From DASTEQ01 sp040905185 (GTDB taxonomy: Bacteria > Chloroflexota > Limnocylindria > QHBO01): a DNA stretch of 64,000 nt. Position numbers and translations under genes: made by a program. The stretch lies in contig JBBDRZ010000008.1 of assembly GCA_040905185.1 (NCBI GenBank), positions 29,224-93,223 on the forward strand. Direction: 5' to 3'. Positions 18,408-26,696 of the stretch are shown here, in pieces; within the stretch, counting starts at the first letter, position 1; the number at the start of each line of letters is the position of its first letter. Under the pieces are notes generated by a model. That model saw only the letters and a program-made list of their open reading frames with translations. It was not told the DNA's origin and did no database searches.

Positions 18408-18836
18408 ATGCTGCTGCCGAAGCGCGTCAAGCATCGCAAGGTCCAACGCGGACGCCGCGCAGGTCTGGCCAAGGGCGGCACCACCGTCTCCTTCGGGGAG
18501 TACGGCCTGATGGCCGAAGAGGTGTGCTGGCTGACCAGCCGCCAGATCGAGGCTGCCCGACGGGCGATGACCCACCACATCAAGCGTGGCGGCCGAGTCT
18601 GGATCCGCGTCTTTCCGGACAAGCCGGTCACCAAGAAGCCGGCCGAGGTCCGGATGGGATCGGGCAAGGGCGCACCGGACCACTGGGTCGCCGTCGTGAA
18701 GCCGGGCCGGATCATGTTCGAGATGTCCGGCGTGCCGGAGACGATCGCCCGCGAGGCGATGCGGCTGGCCAGTCACAAGCTGCCGATCTCGACCAAGTTC
18801 GTCATCAAGGAGGGCGTCGAACATGGACATCAGTGA
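18408..18836 (+). CDS. rplP: 50S ribosomal protein L16 (uL16)
   Basis: A-site finger and tRNA-contacting 50S protein; 142 residues. It begins MLLPKRVKHRKVQRGRRAGL and contains FGEYGLMAEEVCWLTSRQIE. The segment with VFPDKPVTKKPAEVRMGSGK, which includes the arginine hydroxylated in some bacteria, is conserved. The 3' end overlaps rpmC by 14 bases, a longer overlap than the usual four. Confidence 0.97.
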   Translation: MLLPKRVKHRKVQRGRRAGLAKGGTTVSFGEYGLMAEEVCWLTSRQIEAARRAMTHHIKRGGRVWIRVFPDKPVTKKPAEVRMGSGKGAPDHWVAVVKPGRIMFEMSGVPETIAREAMRLASHKLPISTKFVIKEGVEHGHQ

Positions 18837-19041
18837 GGTTCGCGCTCTCAGTGACCAGGACCTTGCCGCGGCCCTGGTCGATGCCAAGCTCGAGCTCTGG
18901 AAGATCCGGTTCGACCTGGCTACCCGCCAGGAGAAGAACCACAGCCGCCTGCCGGCCACCCGGCAGCGGATCGCGCGGATCCTCACCGTCATGACCGAGC
19001 GCCAGCGCGCGGCCACGGCCGCCAGTCAGGAGTCCGCGTAA
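18823..19041 (+). CDS. rpmC: 50S ribosomal protein L29 (uL29)
   Basis: Small helical protein at the tunnel exit next to L23; 72 residues. It starts MDISEVRALSDQDLAAALVD inside rplP and has the family helix LWKIRFDLATRQEKNHSRLP. The C-terminal helix is followed by a short Ala/Gln tail. The stop shares a base with the rpsQ ATG (TAATG). Confidence 0.95.
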   Translation: MDISEVRALSDQDLAAALVDAKLELWKIRFDLATRQEKNHSRLPATRQRIARILTVMTERQRAATAASQESA

Positions 19042-19406
19042 TGGCCGGCAAGCGACGGACCAAGGTCGGGCGCGTGGTGTCCGACAAGATGGACAAGACG
19101 GTGGTCGTCAGCGTCGAGCGTCTGCAGCGCCATCCGATCTACAAGCGCGTCATCCGGCGCTCCACGAAGTTCAAGGCCCACGACGAGGAGAACGCGGCGA
19201 GGGTGGGGGATAGCGTCCGCATCGAAGAGAGCCGGCCGCTGTCACGCGACAAGCGCTGGCGGCTGGTCGAGATCCTGGGCCACGGGGCAGCCGAGATGGC
19301 TTCCGGACCGATGGCCGATGAGGCGATCCTCAACCCCGAGCCGGAGCCTGCGGCCGAGTCGGGGCCGGAGTCGAAGGCGGCGCTCAGCGAGGCCGATCCG
19401 GCATGA
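19041..19406 (+). CDS. rpsQ: 30S ribosomal protein S17 (uS17) with an acidic tail
   Basis: 16S rRNA-binding protein of the body of the 30S subunit. The OB-fold core has GRVVSDKMDKTVVVSVERLQ and the loop HPIYKRVIRRSTKFKAHDEE; it ends around residue 82 after KRWRLVEILG. A further tail of about 35 residues is rich in Ala, Glu, Pro and Ser, giving 121 residues against the usual 80-90. It starts one base into the rpmC stop and its own stop overlaps rplN by four bases (ATGA). Confidence 0.96.
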   Translation: MAGKRRTKVGRVVSDKMDKTVVVSVERLQRHPIYKRVIRRSTKFKAHDEENAARVGDSVRIEESRPLSRDKRWRLVEILGHGAAEMASGPMADEAILNPEPEPAAESGPESKAALSEADPA

Positions 19407-19771
19407 TCCGACGCCAGACCCGGCTCCGGGTCGCCGACAACACGGGCGCACGCGAGCTGATGTGCATCACGGTCGTGGGCCGCTCGACGAGCGAGACGGC
19501 CTCCGTGGGTGACGTCATCGTGGCCAGCGTCAAGCAGGCCCTGCCCAACTCCGGCGTGAAGAAGGGCGAGGTCGTCCGCGCGGTCATCGTCCGCACCACC
19601 AAGGGCTACGGCCGCCCCGACGGGAGCCACATCCGCTTCGACGAGAATGCGGCGGTCCTCATCACCCCGCAGGGCAACCCGCGTGGGACCCGCATCTTCG
19701 GCCCGGTGGCTCGCGAGCTGCGAGAGCGGAACTACATGAAGATCATTTCGCTCGCGCCGGAAGTGCTGTGA
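19403..19771 (+). CDS. rplN: 50S ribosomal protein L14 (uL14)
   Basis: Interface protein of the 50S subunit that contacts 16S rRNA; 122 residues, the universal length. Start MIRRQTRLRVADNTGARELM; middle VKQALPNSGVKKGEVVRAVI; end FMKII-type sequence NYMKIISLAPEVL. Overlaps rpsQ by four bases and rplX by one. Confidence 0.98.
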   Translation: MIRRQTRLRVADNTGARELMCITVVGRSTSETASVGDVIVASVKQALPNSGVKKGEVVRAVIVRTTKGYGRPDGSHIRFDENAAVLITPQGNPRGTRIFGPVARELRERNYMKIISLAPEVL

Positions 19772-20106
19772 TGGCCGTTCGGAAGGGCGACACGGTGCTG
19801 GTCATGGCCGGCAAGGACCGTGGCAAGCGCGGCAAGGTCGAGCGCGTCGAGCGCACGCGGCGCGGCCTGGCCGTGGTCATTCCCGGCATCAACATGGCCA
19901 AGCGACACCAGCGCGCACAGCGCGGCCGTACGCAGACGGCGGGGATCATTGACCTGCCGATGCCGGTCCAGATCAGCAACGTCATGGTCGTGTGCCCCAA
20001 CTGCGAGAAGCCGACCCGCATCGGCCATGCGCGGCTGGATGACCAGCACCAGACCCGGGTGCGCGTCTGCAAGCACTGCGGGGAGCAGCTGGAGGTGACC
20101 GCGTGA
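19771..20106 (+). CDS. rplX: 50S ribosomal protein L24 (uL24), zinc-ribbon form
   Basis: Assembly-initiating 23S rRNA-binding protein; 111 residues. ATG 19771 overlaps the rplN stop (TGATG) and gives MAVRKGDTVLVMAGKDRGKR, the KOW motif. The C-terminal part carries two CxxC pairs, CPNC and CKHC, about 22 residues apart, consistent with the zinc-ribbon version found in many Gram-positive-type lineages. Overlaps rplE by four bases. Confidence 0.96.
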   Translation: MAVRKGDTVLVMAGKDRGKRGKVERVERTRRGLAVVIPGINMAKRHQRAQRGRTQTAGIIDLPMPVQISNVMVVCPNCEKPTRIGHARLDDQHQTRVRVCKHCGEQLEVTA

Positions 20107-20825
20107 GCGACGAACCAAGCGCCGCGCCGCGCAAGCCCGCCAAGCCGGCAGCCAAGAAGGCCGCCGCGCCGCGCAAGCCCGCCAAGCCGGCAGCCACGAA
20201 GGCCGCCACGTCGGCCGCCAGGCGGTCCGCCAGCGTGCCAGCGGCGCCTCCGAAGCAGCGGCGGGCTGCCAATGGGGGCGAGCTGGCCGGCCTCCGCCTC
20301 CGGTACCGCGACGAGGTGGTGCCGGCCCTGATCCGCGAGTTCCGGTACGCAAACCCGATGCAGGTCCCGCGCCTGGAGAAGGTCGTGGTCAACATCGGCC
20401 TGGGAGAGGCCATCCAGAATGCGAAGGCCATCGACGCCGCCGTCGGGGACCTGGCCACGATCACCGGCCAGAAGCCGATCGTGACCCGCGCCACCAAGTC
20501 GATCGCCCAGTTCCGGCTCCGGACGGGGATGCCCGTCGGCGCCAAAGTCACCCTCCGCGGGCAACGGATGTACGACTTCGTCGAGCGCACCCTGCGGCTG
20601 GCCCTCCCGCGCATTCGTGACTTCCGCGGCGTGTCCCCCGGATCCTTCGACGGGCGGGGGAACTTCAGCCTGGGGCTCCGCGAGCAGCTGATGTACCCGG
20701 AGATCGACTACGACAAGATCGACCGCCTGCGGGGCCTCGAGATCAGCATCGTGACCACCGCCCGCAACGACGAGGAGGGCCGCCGCCTCCTCGCCCTGCT
20801 GGGCATGCCATTCGCCGCCAACTGA
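20103..20825 (+). CDS. rplE: 50S ribosomal protein L5 (uL5) with a basic N-terminal extension
   Basis: Binds 5S rRNA and the central protuberance. The conserved protein starts near residue 60 (LRLRYRDEVVPALIREF) and contains KVVVNIGLGEAIQNAKAI and RDFRGVSPGSFDGRGNFSLG. Before it lies about 60 residues of Ala/Lys/Pro sequence with two copies of a 14-residue unit (AAPRKPAKPAAKKA and AAPRKPAKPAATKA). GTG 20103 overlaps the rplX stop and an internal start would also be possible, so the extension is likely but not proven to be translated. Total 240 residues against the usual 180. Confidence 0.94.
   Translation: MSDEPSAAPRKPAKPAAKKAAAPRKPAKPAATKAATSAARRSASVPAAPPKQRRAANGGELAGLRLRYRDEVVPALIREFRYANPMQVPRLEKVVVNIGLGEAIQNAKAIDAAVGDLATITGQKPIVTRATKSIAQFRLRTGMPVGAKVTLRGQRMYDFVERTLRLALPRIRDFRGVSPGSFDGRGNFSLGLREQLMYPEIDYDKIDRLRGLEISIVTTARNDEEGRRLLALLGMPFAAN
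20121..20204 (+). repeat. Two 42-bp tandem units in the rplE N-terminal extension
   Basis: Units start at 20121 and 20163 with a 42-base period; the first 34 or more bases (GCCGCGCCGCGCAAGCCCGC and onward) are identical and the difference lies in one Lys/Thr codon. The repeat keeps frame and encodes the Ala/Pro/Lys tail, consistent with expansion by slippage. Confidence 0.8.
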
Positions 20826-20843
20826 GCTGAGGACGATTCGAAC

Positions 20844-21029
20844 GTGGCCAAGAAATCGATGATTGCCAAGTCCCAGCGCAAGCCGCGGTTCGGCGTGCGC
20901 CAGCACAACCGCTGCACGGTGTGCGGGCGTCCGCGGGCCTACATGCGGCGCTTCGCGCTGTGCCGCATCTGCTTCCGGGAGCGTGCCCTCGACGGCCTGC
21001 TGCCGGGGGTCATGAAGTCGAGCTGGTAG
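20844..21029 (+). CDS. rpsZ: 30S ribosomal protein S14, zinc type (uS14)
   Basis: Short zinc-binding S14 of the 30S head; 61 residues. GTG start 18 bases after rplE. The zinc site is CTVC then CRIC in the usual 15-residue spacing, and the C-terminus is GLLPGVMKSSW. The zinc form is typical of Gram-positive and Chloroflexota-type genomes, as opposed to the zinc-free long form. Confidence 0.95.
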   Translation: MAKKSMIAKSQRKPRFGVRQHNRCTVCGRPRAYMRRFALCRICFRERALDGLLPGVMKSSW

Positions 21030-21031
21030 CC

Positions 21032-21430
21032 ATGAACATGACCGATCCGATCGCCGACATGCTGACCCGCGTGCGCAACGCGAGCGTGGCCCGACATCGA
21101 GAAGTCGTCCTGCCCGCGTCGCGCGTGAAGACCGAGATCGCTCGCATCCTGGCCGAGGAGGGGTTCATCGCCTCGTTCGAGGCGCGGGTCGACGACGGCC
21201 ATGACCATCTGGTGCTGACCCTCAAATACGTCGAGGGCCGCACGCCGGTGGTGACCGGTCTCAAGCGCATCAGCAAGCCGGGTCTGCGCGTCTACGCGCG
21301 CAAGACCGAGATTCCCCGCGTCCTGGGCGGCCTGGGCGTGGCCATCCTTTCCACCTCCCACGGGATCATGACCGGGCAGCAGGCCCGGAAGCTGAATCTC
21401 GGCGGCGAGGTGCTGTGCTACGTCTGGTAA
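21032..21430 (+). CDS. rpsH: 30S ribosomal protein S8 (uS8)
   Basis: Central 16S rRNA-binding protein of the 30S platform; 132 residues. ATG 21032 gives MNMTDPIADMLTRVRNASVA; the longer frame opening at 20921 runs through rpsZ and is not used. The C-terminus with LSTSHGIMTGQQARKLNLGG is diagnostic. In E. coli S8 represses the spc operon by binding near rplE; whether that holds here is unknown. Confidence 0.97.
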   Translation: MNMTDPIADMLTRVRNASVARHREVVLPASRVKTEIARILAEEGFIASFEARVDDGHDHLVLTLKYVEGRTPVVTGLKRISKPGLRVYARKTEIPRVLGGLGVAILSTSHGIMTGQQARKLNLGGEVLCYVW

Positions 21431-21438
21431 GGAGCCGC

Positions 21439-21990
21439 ATGTCGCGAATCGGGCGCCTGCCCATTGCCATCCCCGATGGTGTCGAGGTCACCCTCGACGG
21501 TCAGCACCTGAGCGTGACCGGCCCGCTGGGCACGTTGGAGCGGGACGTCCACCCTGAGATGGCCGTCGTTCACGATGACGGCATCCTCCGCATCGTCCGC
21601 CCATCCGATGAGCCGCGCCATCGGGCGCTGCATGGGTTGACCCGATCACTGGTCGCCAACATGGTCACCGGGGTGACCGCGGGATTCACCAAGGCCCTCG
21701 AGATCAGTGGCGTGGGGTACCGCGCCCAGCTCCAGGGCGAGACCCTGGTCCTGGCGCTGGGGTTCTCGCACCCGGTCGAGTTTCCGCCTCCGGAGGGCAT
21801 TCGCTTCACCGTCGAGACGCCCACCCGGCTGTCGGTGAGTGGCGCCGATCGGGAGCTGGTCGGTCAGGTGGCGGCGGCCATTCGCGCCAAGCGCAAGCCC
21901 GAGCCATACAAGGGCAAGGGCATCCGGTACGCCGGCGAGCATATCCGGCGCAAGGCCGGCAAGACGGGCAAGGTCGGGGGAGCCGCGTAA
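21439..21990 (+). CDS. rplF: 50S ribosomal protein L6 (uL6)
   Basis: 50S protein at the base of the L7/L12 stalk near the sarcin-ricin loop; 183 residues. ATG 21439 has AAGGAG (21429-21434) four bases upstream, over the rpsH stop, and gives MSRIGRLPIAIPDGVEVTLD. Two L6 repeats are visible; the C-terminal part has EPYKGKGIRYAGEHIRRKAG. Confidence 0.97.
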   Translation: MSRIGRLPIAIPDGVEVTLDGQHLSVTGPLGTLERDVHPEMAVVHDDGILRIVRPSDEPRHRALHGLTRSLVANMVTGVTAGFTKALEISGVGYRAQLQGETLVLALGFSHPVEFPPPEGIRFTVETPTRLSVSGADRELVGQVAAAIRAKRKPEPYKGKGIRYAGEHIRRKAGKTGKVGGAA

Positions 21991-21993
21991 CAC

Positions 21994-22353
21994 ATGATCA
22001 AGAAGTCATCCCGCGACGAGTTGCGGCGCAAGCGACACGCCCGCCTCCGGCTGCGCGTGATGGGCAGCACCGAGCGCCCGCGGCTCAGCGTCTTCCGCAG
22101 CTCCCGCTTCATCTATGCCCAGGTCATTGACGACACCACCGGCCAGACCTTGGCCGCGGCCTCGAGCCGCGAGCCGTCGCTGGGTGCAGGAACCGGCAAG
22201 GTTGCCGTCGCTGAGGCCGTGGGCCGCGCGGTCGCCGAGCGGGCGCGCCAGGCCGGCGTCACCCGGGTCGTCCTCGATCGAGGAGGCTATCGGTATCACG
22301 GGCGGGTTCGCTCGCTCGCCGAGGGCGCCCGCCAGGGCGGCCTCGAACTGTAG
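21994..22353 (+). CDS. rplR: 50S ribosomal protein L18 (uL18)
   Basis: 5S rRNA-binding protein of the central protuberance; 119 residues. The start MIKKSSRDELRRKRHARLRL is basic, followed by ERPRLSVFRSSRFIYAQVID. The C-terminus has DRGGYRYHGRVRSLAEGARQ, the family ending. Three bases after rplF, twelve before rpsE. Confidence 0.96.
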   Translation: MIKKSSRDELRRKRHARLRLRVMGSTERPRLSVFRSSRFIYAQVIDDTTGQTLAAASSREPSLGAGTGKVAVAEAVGRAVAERARQAGVTRVVLDRGGYRYHGRVRSLAEGARQGGLEL

Positions 22354-22365
22354 AGCGGAGTACAC

Positions 22366-22953
22366 ATGCCACGTATCGATCCCACCAAGCTGACCCTCGA
22401 AGAGAAGGTCGTCCAGATCAACCGGGTGGCCAAAGTGGTCAAGGGTGGCCGCCGCTTCAGCTTCAGCGCAGTCGTGGTCGTGGGTGACGGCCGCGGCGTC
22501 GTGGGCGGCGGGCTCGGAAAGGCCGGCGAGGTGCCGGAGGCCATCCGCAAGGGCGTCGAGGACGCCAAGAAACACCTCATCCGGGTGCCTTTGGTGGGCA
22601 GCACCATCCCGCACGACGTCCTGCGCGAATTCGGGGCGTCGCGGGTCTTGCTTCGACCCGCCACCGCCGGCACCGGCGTCATCGCGGGAGGCTCGGTCCG
22701 TGCCGTCGTGGAGGTGGCCGGCATCCGCGACCTGCTCTCGAAGACGATGGGCAGCACGAACCCGGTCAACGTCGTGCGAGCCACGCTCGACTGCCTGGCC
22801 AGCCTGCAGACCGCGGACGACATCGCCGCACGCCGCGGCAAGACCGCCGAGGAGCTGCTCGGCAAGCGAGCAGCCGAAGCGGCGCGCCAGCCGCATATCT
22901 ACGTCGAGCGGCCGGCGCCGCCCATGCTGGGCGGAGGCCCGCGTGGCCGCTAA
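22366..22953 (+). CDS. rpsE: 30S ribosomal protein S5 (uS5)
   Basis: mRNA-entry and fidelity protein of the 30S subunit; 195 residues. The N-terminal dsRBD-like domain has KVVKGGRRFSFSAVVVVGDG; this loop carries spectinomycin-resistance sites in E. coli. The C-terminal domain has GVIAGGSVRAVVEVAGIRDL and SKTMGSTNPVNVVRATLDCL. A tail of about 30 residues ends GGGPRGR. Overlaps rpmD by 11 bases. Confidence 0.97.
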   Translation: MPRIDPTKLTLEEKVVQINRVAKVVKGGRRFSFSAVVVVGDGRGVVGGGLGKAGEVPEAIRKGVEDAKKHLIRVPLVGSTIPHDVLREFGASRVLLRPATAGTGVIAGGSVRAVVEVAGIRDLLSKTMGSTNPVNVVRATLDCLASLQTADDIAARRGKTAEELLGKRAAEAARQPHIYVERPAPPMLGGGPRGR

Positions 22954-23170
22954 GCGCTTGGCGGATCCGCCGGCCACCCTGCGCGTGACCTGGATCCGCT
23001 CTACCATCGGCCACCGGGCCGGGGCGCGCGGCACCATCCGCGCCCTGGGACTCCGCCGGCTGCACCACAGCGTCGAGGTCCCCGACACGCCCCAGACGCG
23101 CGGCATGCTGCGCCGGGTCGCCTTCCTGGTCGAGGTCATCGACCCGGCCAAGCCGGAGGAGACGGCATGA
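22943..23170 (+). CDS. rpmD: 50S ribosomal protein L30 (uL30)
   Basis: Small 50S protein, 75 residues, slightly longer than the usual 60. GTG 22943 lies inside rpsE and gives VAAKRLADPPATLRVTWIRS. The core is RSTIGHRAGARGTIRALGLR then LHHSVEVPDTPQTRGMLRRV. The gene is short and overlaps both neighbours, so it is easily missed. Its stop overlaps the rplO ATG by four bases. Confidence 0.92.
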   Translation: MAAKRLADPPATLRVTWIRSTIGHRAGARGTIRALGLRRLHHSVEVPDTPQTRGMLRRVAFLVEVIDPAKPEETA

Positions 23171-23916
23171 AGCTGCACGACCTCCAGCCGGCCACCGGAT
23201 CCCACACGCCGGCCCGGCGGGTGGGACGGGGCCACGGCTCGGGCAAGGGCAAGACGGCCGGTCGCGGCACCAAGGGCCAGAAGTCGCGCGCCGGCGGGTC
23301 CATCCCACCCTGGTTCGAAGGCGGCCAGACTCCGATCCATATCCGCACGCCGAAGCTCCATGGCTTCCGGAACCGCGGCCGAGTCGCCTACGCGGCGGTG
23401 AATGTCGGCCGCCTGGTCGAGGCTGAAGCCGGCACCCTGATCACGCCCGACGTGCTGGCTCATGGCGGCCTCGTCCGCCGCTCCAAGACCCGGGCCCTCC
23501 CGGTCAAGATCCTGGGCGCCGGTGACGCCCCGAAGGGCGTGACCATCCATGCCCACGCGTTCTCCCGGGCTGCCCTCGACAAGCTGGCTGCCGCCGGATC
23601 CACTGCCCAGCGCATCAGCTGGCCCGATGGGATGCCGGTCGACGAGGCCGCGGAAGCCCAGGCCCTGGCCGAATCCGCCGCCGCGGCGGAGACTCGCGCG
23701 CGAGCCAGGGGCAAGCGCAGGAGCAAGCGCAAGGGACAGGGCACGGGCACGCGAGAGGGCGCAGGAGCGGCAGCGGCTGCGGGCGATGCGCCTGATGCCC
23801 CAGCCACCGACGCGACCGATGCCTCAGCCACTGACCCGACCGATTCCACCGCTGCCGTGACAGATAACGACGGGTCGGAACCCGAGGAGGCCGACGGCGA
23901 GGGCGCGACGGCGTGA
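23167..23916 (+). CDS. rplO: 50S ribosomal protein L15 (uL15) with a long C-terminal tail
   Basis: Late-assembly 50S protein. The core begins MKLHDLQPATGSHTPARRVG with GRGHGSGKGKTAGRGTKGQK and ends around residue 155. The tail of about 95 residues changes from Ala/Glu-rich to strongly basic (KRRSKRKG) and then to Asp/Ala/Thr-rich acidic sequence with short DA-T repeats. The total of 249 residues compares with about 145 in most bacteria. The stop overlaps the secY start (GTGA). Confidence 0.96.
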   Translation: MKLHDLQPATGSHTPARRVGRGHGSGKGKTAGRGTKGQKSRAGGSIPPWFEGGQTPIHIRTPKLHGFRNRGRVAYAAVNVGRLVEAEAGTLITPDVLAHGGLVRRSKTRALPVKILGAGDAPKGVTIHAHAFSRAALDKLAAAGSTAQRISWPDGMPVDEAAEAQALAESAAAAETRARARGKRRSKRKGQGTGTREGAGAAAAAGDAPDAPATDATDASATDPTDSTAAVTDNDGSEPEEADGEGATA

Positions 23917-25196
23917 TTCAGTCGGTCGTCACCGCTCTCCAGGCGCCGGACATCCGGCGCAAGATCCTGTTCACGGTCTTCATCCTGCTCATCTTCAGGA
24001 TCCTGACCGCGGTCCCGGTACCCAACGTCGACCAGGCGCGCCTAGCTGAGCTGTTCGCGTCAAACCAGCTCTTGGCGCTGCTCGACATCTTCTCCGGCGG
24101 CGGCCTGGCCACCGCCTCGATCATCGGTCTGGGCCTGAACCCCTACATCAACGCCAGCATCATCATGCAGCTCATGCAGGGGGTCATCCCCAGGCTGGGT
24201 GACCTGGCACGGGAGGGGGAGTACGGGCGCAATCGGCTCCAGCAGTACACCCGCTACCTGACGGTGCCGCTGGCAGCGGCCCAGGGCTTCGGCTTCTCGG
24301 TCCTCCTCCAGAACGCCGGCGTCATCCCGGTCTCGCCGTTCTTCAGCTTCGAGACATTCTCGCTCCTCATCGCCTGGACCTCGGGGACCATCCTCCTGAT
24401 GTGGCTCGGCGAGCTGATCAGCGAGCGCGGGCTGGGCAACGGCATCAGCTTCATCATCTTCGCCGGCATCGTCGGCCGCCTGCCCGACCAGGCGGGGCCG
24501 ATCATCACCGCCCCGGACGGCGTCCTCCGGTTCGCGCCCTTCATCGTGGTCGCGGTCATCATCATCGCGGCCGTGGTATTCGTGAACGAGGGCCAGCGCC
24601 GGATCCCGGTCCAGTACGCCTCGCGGGTGCGTGGGCGGCGCATGTACCAGGGCCAGACCCAGTACCTGCCCATGAAGGTGACGATGGCCGGCGTGATCCC
24701 GATCATCTTCGCGGTCAGCATCCTGCTGTTCCCGGCCCAGATCGCCCAGTACTTCACCACCAGCAGCAACGAGGTGGTGGCCGATGTCGCCGCCTGGATC
24801 AGCACCACGCTGAGCCCCCAGACGCCGATCGTGTACGGGATCCTGTATTTCGTGCTGGTCGTGTTCTTCACCTACTTCTACACCGCGTTCCAGTTCAAAC
24901 CCGACCAGACCGCAGACTTCCTGCGCAAGAACGGTGGTTTCATCCCCGGCATCCGGCCCGGTCGACCGACCGAGGAGTTCCTGTCTCGGGTGGCGAACCG
25001 GATCACTCTGGGCGGTGCGACGTTCCTGGGGATCATCGCCGTAACGCCCCTCATCATCTCCGCCTTCATCCCGGGGACCGAAGCGATTCAGCTGGGCGGG
25101 ACGAGCATCCTCATCGTGGTTGCGGTGGTGGTCGAGACCATGAAGCAGCTCGAGGCCCAGATGCTGATGCGCAATTACGAGGGCTTCATCCGGTGA
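23913..25196 (+). CDS. secY: Preprotein translocase subunit SecY
   Basis: Channel subunit of the SecYEG translocon; 427 residues in the inner membrane. GTG start overlaps rplO by four bases. About ten hydrophobic segments are visible, the first near residues 18-36 (ILFTVFILLIFRILTAVPVP), and the second segment carries the plug-like LLDIFSGGGLATASIIGLGL. Conserved loop GNGISFIIFAGI and the C-terminal ALIxxxYEG-type ending QMLMRNYEGFIR are present. Position after rplO is the standard spc order. Confidence 0.97.
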   Translation: MIQSVVTALQAPDIRRKILFTVFILLIFRILTAVPVPNVDQARLAELFASNQLLALLDIFSGGGLATASIIGLGLNPYINASIIMQLMQGVIPRLGDLAREGEYGRNRLQQYTRYLTVPLAAAQGFGFSVLLQNAGVIPVSPFFSFETFSLLIAWTSGTILLMWLGELISERGLGNGISFIIFAGIVGRLPDQAGPIITAPDGVLRFAPFIVVAVIIIAAVVFVNEGQRRIPVQYASRVRGRRMYQGQTQYLPMKVTMAGVIPIIFAVSILLFPAQIAQYFTTSSNEVVADVAAWISTTLSPQTPIVYGILYFVLVVFFTYFYTAFQFKPDQTADFLRKNGGFIPGIRPGRPTEEFLSRVANRITLGGATFLGIIAVTPLIISAFIPGTEAIQLGGTSILIVVAVVVETMKQLEAQMLMRNYEGFIR

Positions 25197-25849
25197 TGCT
25201 CGTCCTGCTGGGCGCGGTCGGCGCCGGCAAGGGCACCCAGGCTTCGATCATCGCGCGCGAGCGCGGCCTGCTTCACCTCGCTACCGGCGACCTGTTTCGC
25301 CGTGCCCTGCGCGATGGCACCCCGCTGGGCGAGGTCGCGCGTGGCTACATGCGGCGCGGCGAGCTGGTGCCTGACGAGATCACGATCCGGATGGTGGCCG
25401 AGGTGCTGGACGGTCCAGCGGCCCGGGCCGGGGTCGTGTTCGACGGCTTCCCGCGCACCCTGGCCCAGGCCCAGGCCCTGGATGCGCTCGTGGCGGAGCA
25501 CGGCACCGAGATCACCCGAGCGGTGCTGATCGACGTTCCCGAGGACGTCCTGGTGGCCCGCGTCGCGGGGCGCTGGGTATGCCCGCAATGCGACACCCCC
25601 TATCACCTTACCGACGATCCGCCGCGCCAGCCCGGCGTATGCGACCGGGACGGCACGGCCCTCGTCCAGCGCGAGGACGACCGGCCCGAGGTGTTCCGCA
25701 CCCGACTGCGCGAGCAGCTGCCGCCCCTGGAAGACGTGGTGGCGTATTACGCCGGCCGGGGGCTCTTGGCTCGGGTCGACGGCCGTCAGCCGGTCGAGGC
25801 GGTCACCGCCGCCATCCTGGCCGCCGCGGACGGGGAGAGCGCGCCCTGA
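25196..25849 (+). CDS. adk: Adenylate kinase, zinc-lid form
   Basis: Interconverts ATP + AMP and 2 ADP in the cytoplasm; 217 residues. ATG 25196 overlaps the secY stop. The P-loop reads GAVGAGKGT (about residues 6-14), with Val in place of the family's usual Pro. The AMP-binding FDGFPRT is intact. The lid has CPQC (about 126-129) and a distal C-x2-D, forming a probable CCCD zinc site. Sits between secY and map as in many Gram-positive-type genomes. Confidence 0.96.
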   Translation: MLVLLGAVGAGKGTQASIIARERGLLHLATGDLFRRALRDGTPLGEVARGYMRRGELVPDEITIRMVAEVLDGPAARAGVVFDGFPRTLAQAQALDALVAEHGTEITRAVLIDVPEDVLVARVAGRWVCPQCDTPYHLTDDPPRQPGVCDRDGTALVQREDDRPEVFRTRLREQLPPLEDVVAYYAGRGLLARVDGRQPVEAVTAAILAAADGESAP

Positions 25850-26643
25850 TGGGCATTCCTCTGCGCCGCGCTCACGCGACCATCAAGCGACCTGAGGAGG
25901 TCGCCCGGATGCGGCACGCGGGCCAGATCCTGGTGGCGCTCCTCGACCAGCTGGAGGCGGCGCTCGCGCCCGGCGTGACCACCGCCGAGCTTGACGCCCT
26001 GGCAGCCGACCACATCAGCCAGGCGAGAGCCGTCTCCTCGTTCAAGGGCTACGGATCGAACCCGCCCTTCCCGGGCACCATCTGCACCTCCCTCAATGAC
26101 GAGGTGGTGCACGGCATCCCGTCCACCCGGCGTCGGATTCGGGATGGCGATCTCATCAGCCTCGACGTGGGCTGCATCTGGGAGGGATGGCATGCGGACT
26201 GTGCCCGCACCTACGCGGTCGGCGAGGTGAACCCTGCCGCGGCCGAGCTGGTGGAGGCCACCCGAGACGCGCTCTCGGCCGGGATCGCGGCCGCCGTGGC
26301 CGGCAACCGTCTGGGCGATGTCGGGGCCGCCATCGAGGCGGTCGCGGACCAACACGGCTACGGGATCGTGCGGCCGTTCGTGGGGCACGGGATCGGGACC
26401 AGCATGCACGAGGAGCCCCAGGTCCCGAACTACGGCCGACCCGGGACCGGGATGCGGCTCGAGGTCGGCCTGTGCCTGGCCATTGAGCCGATGTTCAACC
26501 TGGGCGGAGACGACGTGCGGCTGCTCGGCGACGGCTGGACGGTCGTGACCGCCGACGGGTCGGTATCGGCTCATTTCGAGGACACGATCGTGATCGGGAC
26601 CGCGGGGCCCGAGCGGCTGACGGCGCGGCCAGGTGCGGGATGA
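25849..26643 (+). CDS. map: Methionine aminopeptidase type I
   Basis: Removes the initiator methionine from nascent proteins; 264 residues. ATG overlaps the adk stop (TGATG). Metal ligands are visible as DVGC...HADCARTY (two Asp), GHGIGTSMHEEP (His), IEPMF (Glu) and FEDTIVIG (Glu). The short N-terminus without an SH3 or zinc finger makes it the type Ia form. Last gene before the infA promoter. Confidence 0.96.
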   Translation: MGIPLRRAHATIKRPEEVARMRHAGQILVALLDQLEAALAPGVTTAELDALAADHISQARAVSSFKGYGSNPPFPGTICTSLNDEVVHGIPSTRRRIRDGDLISLDVGCIWEGWHADCARTYAVGEVNPAAAELVEATRDALSAGIAAAVAGNRLGDVGAAIEAVADQHGYGIVRPFVGHGIGTSMHEEPQVPNYGRPGTGMRLEVGLCLAIEPMFNLGGDDVRLLGDGWTVVTADGSVSAHFEDTIVIGTAGPERLTARPGAG

Positions 26644-26657
26644 GACGACGATGGCCG

Positions 26658-26687
26658 TTGCCCTCGTCGGCGGGGCTGCTGTATACT
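26658..26687 (+). promoter_or_regulatory. Promoter of the infA-rpsI cluster
   Basis: TTGCCC (26658-26663) and TATACT (26682-26687) are 18 bases apart; TTGCCC matches four of the six consensus -35 bases. The start is predicted near 26694. It separates the spc run from the alpha-type cluster, whose first gene lies about 78 bases downstream. Confidence 0.7.
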
Positions 26688-26696
26688 TTTCGATCC

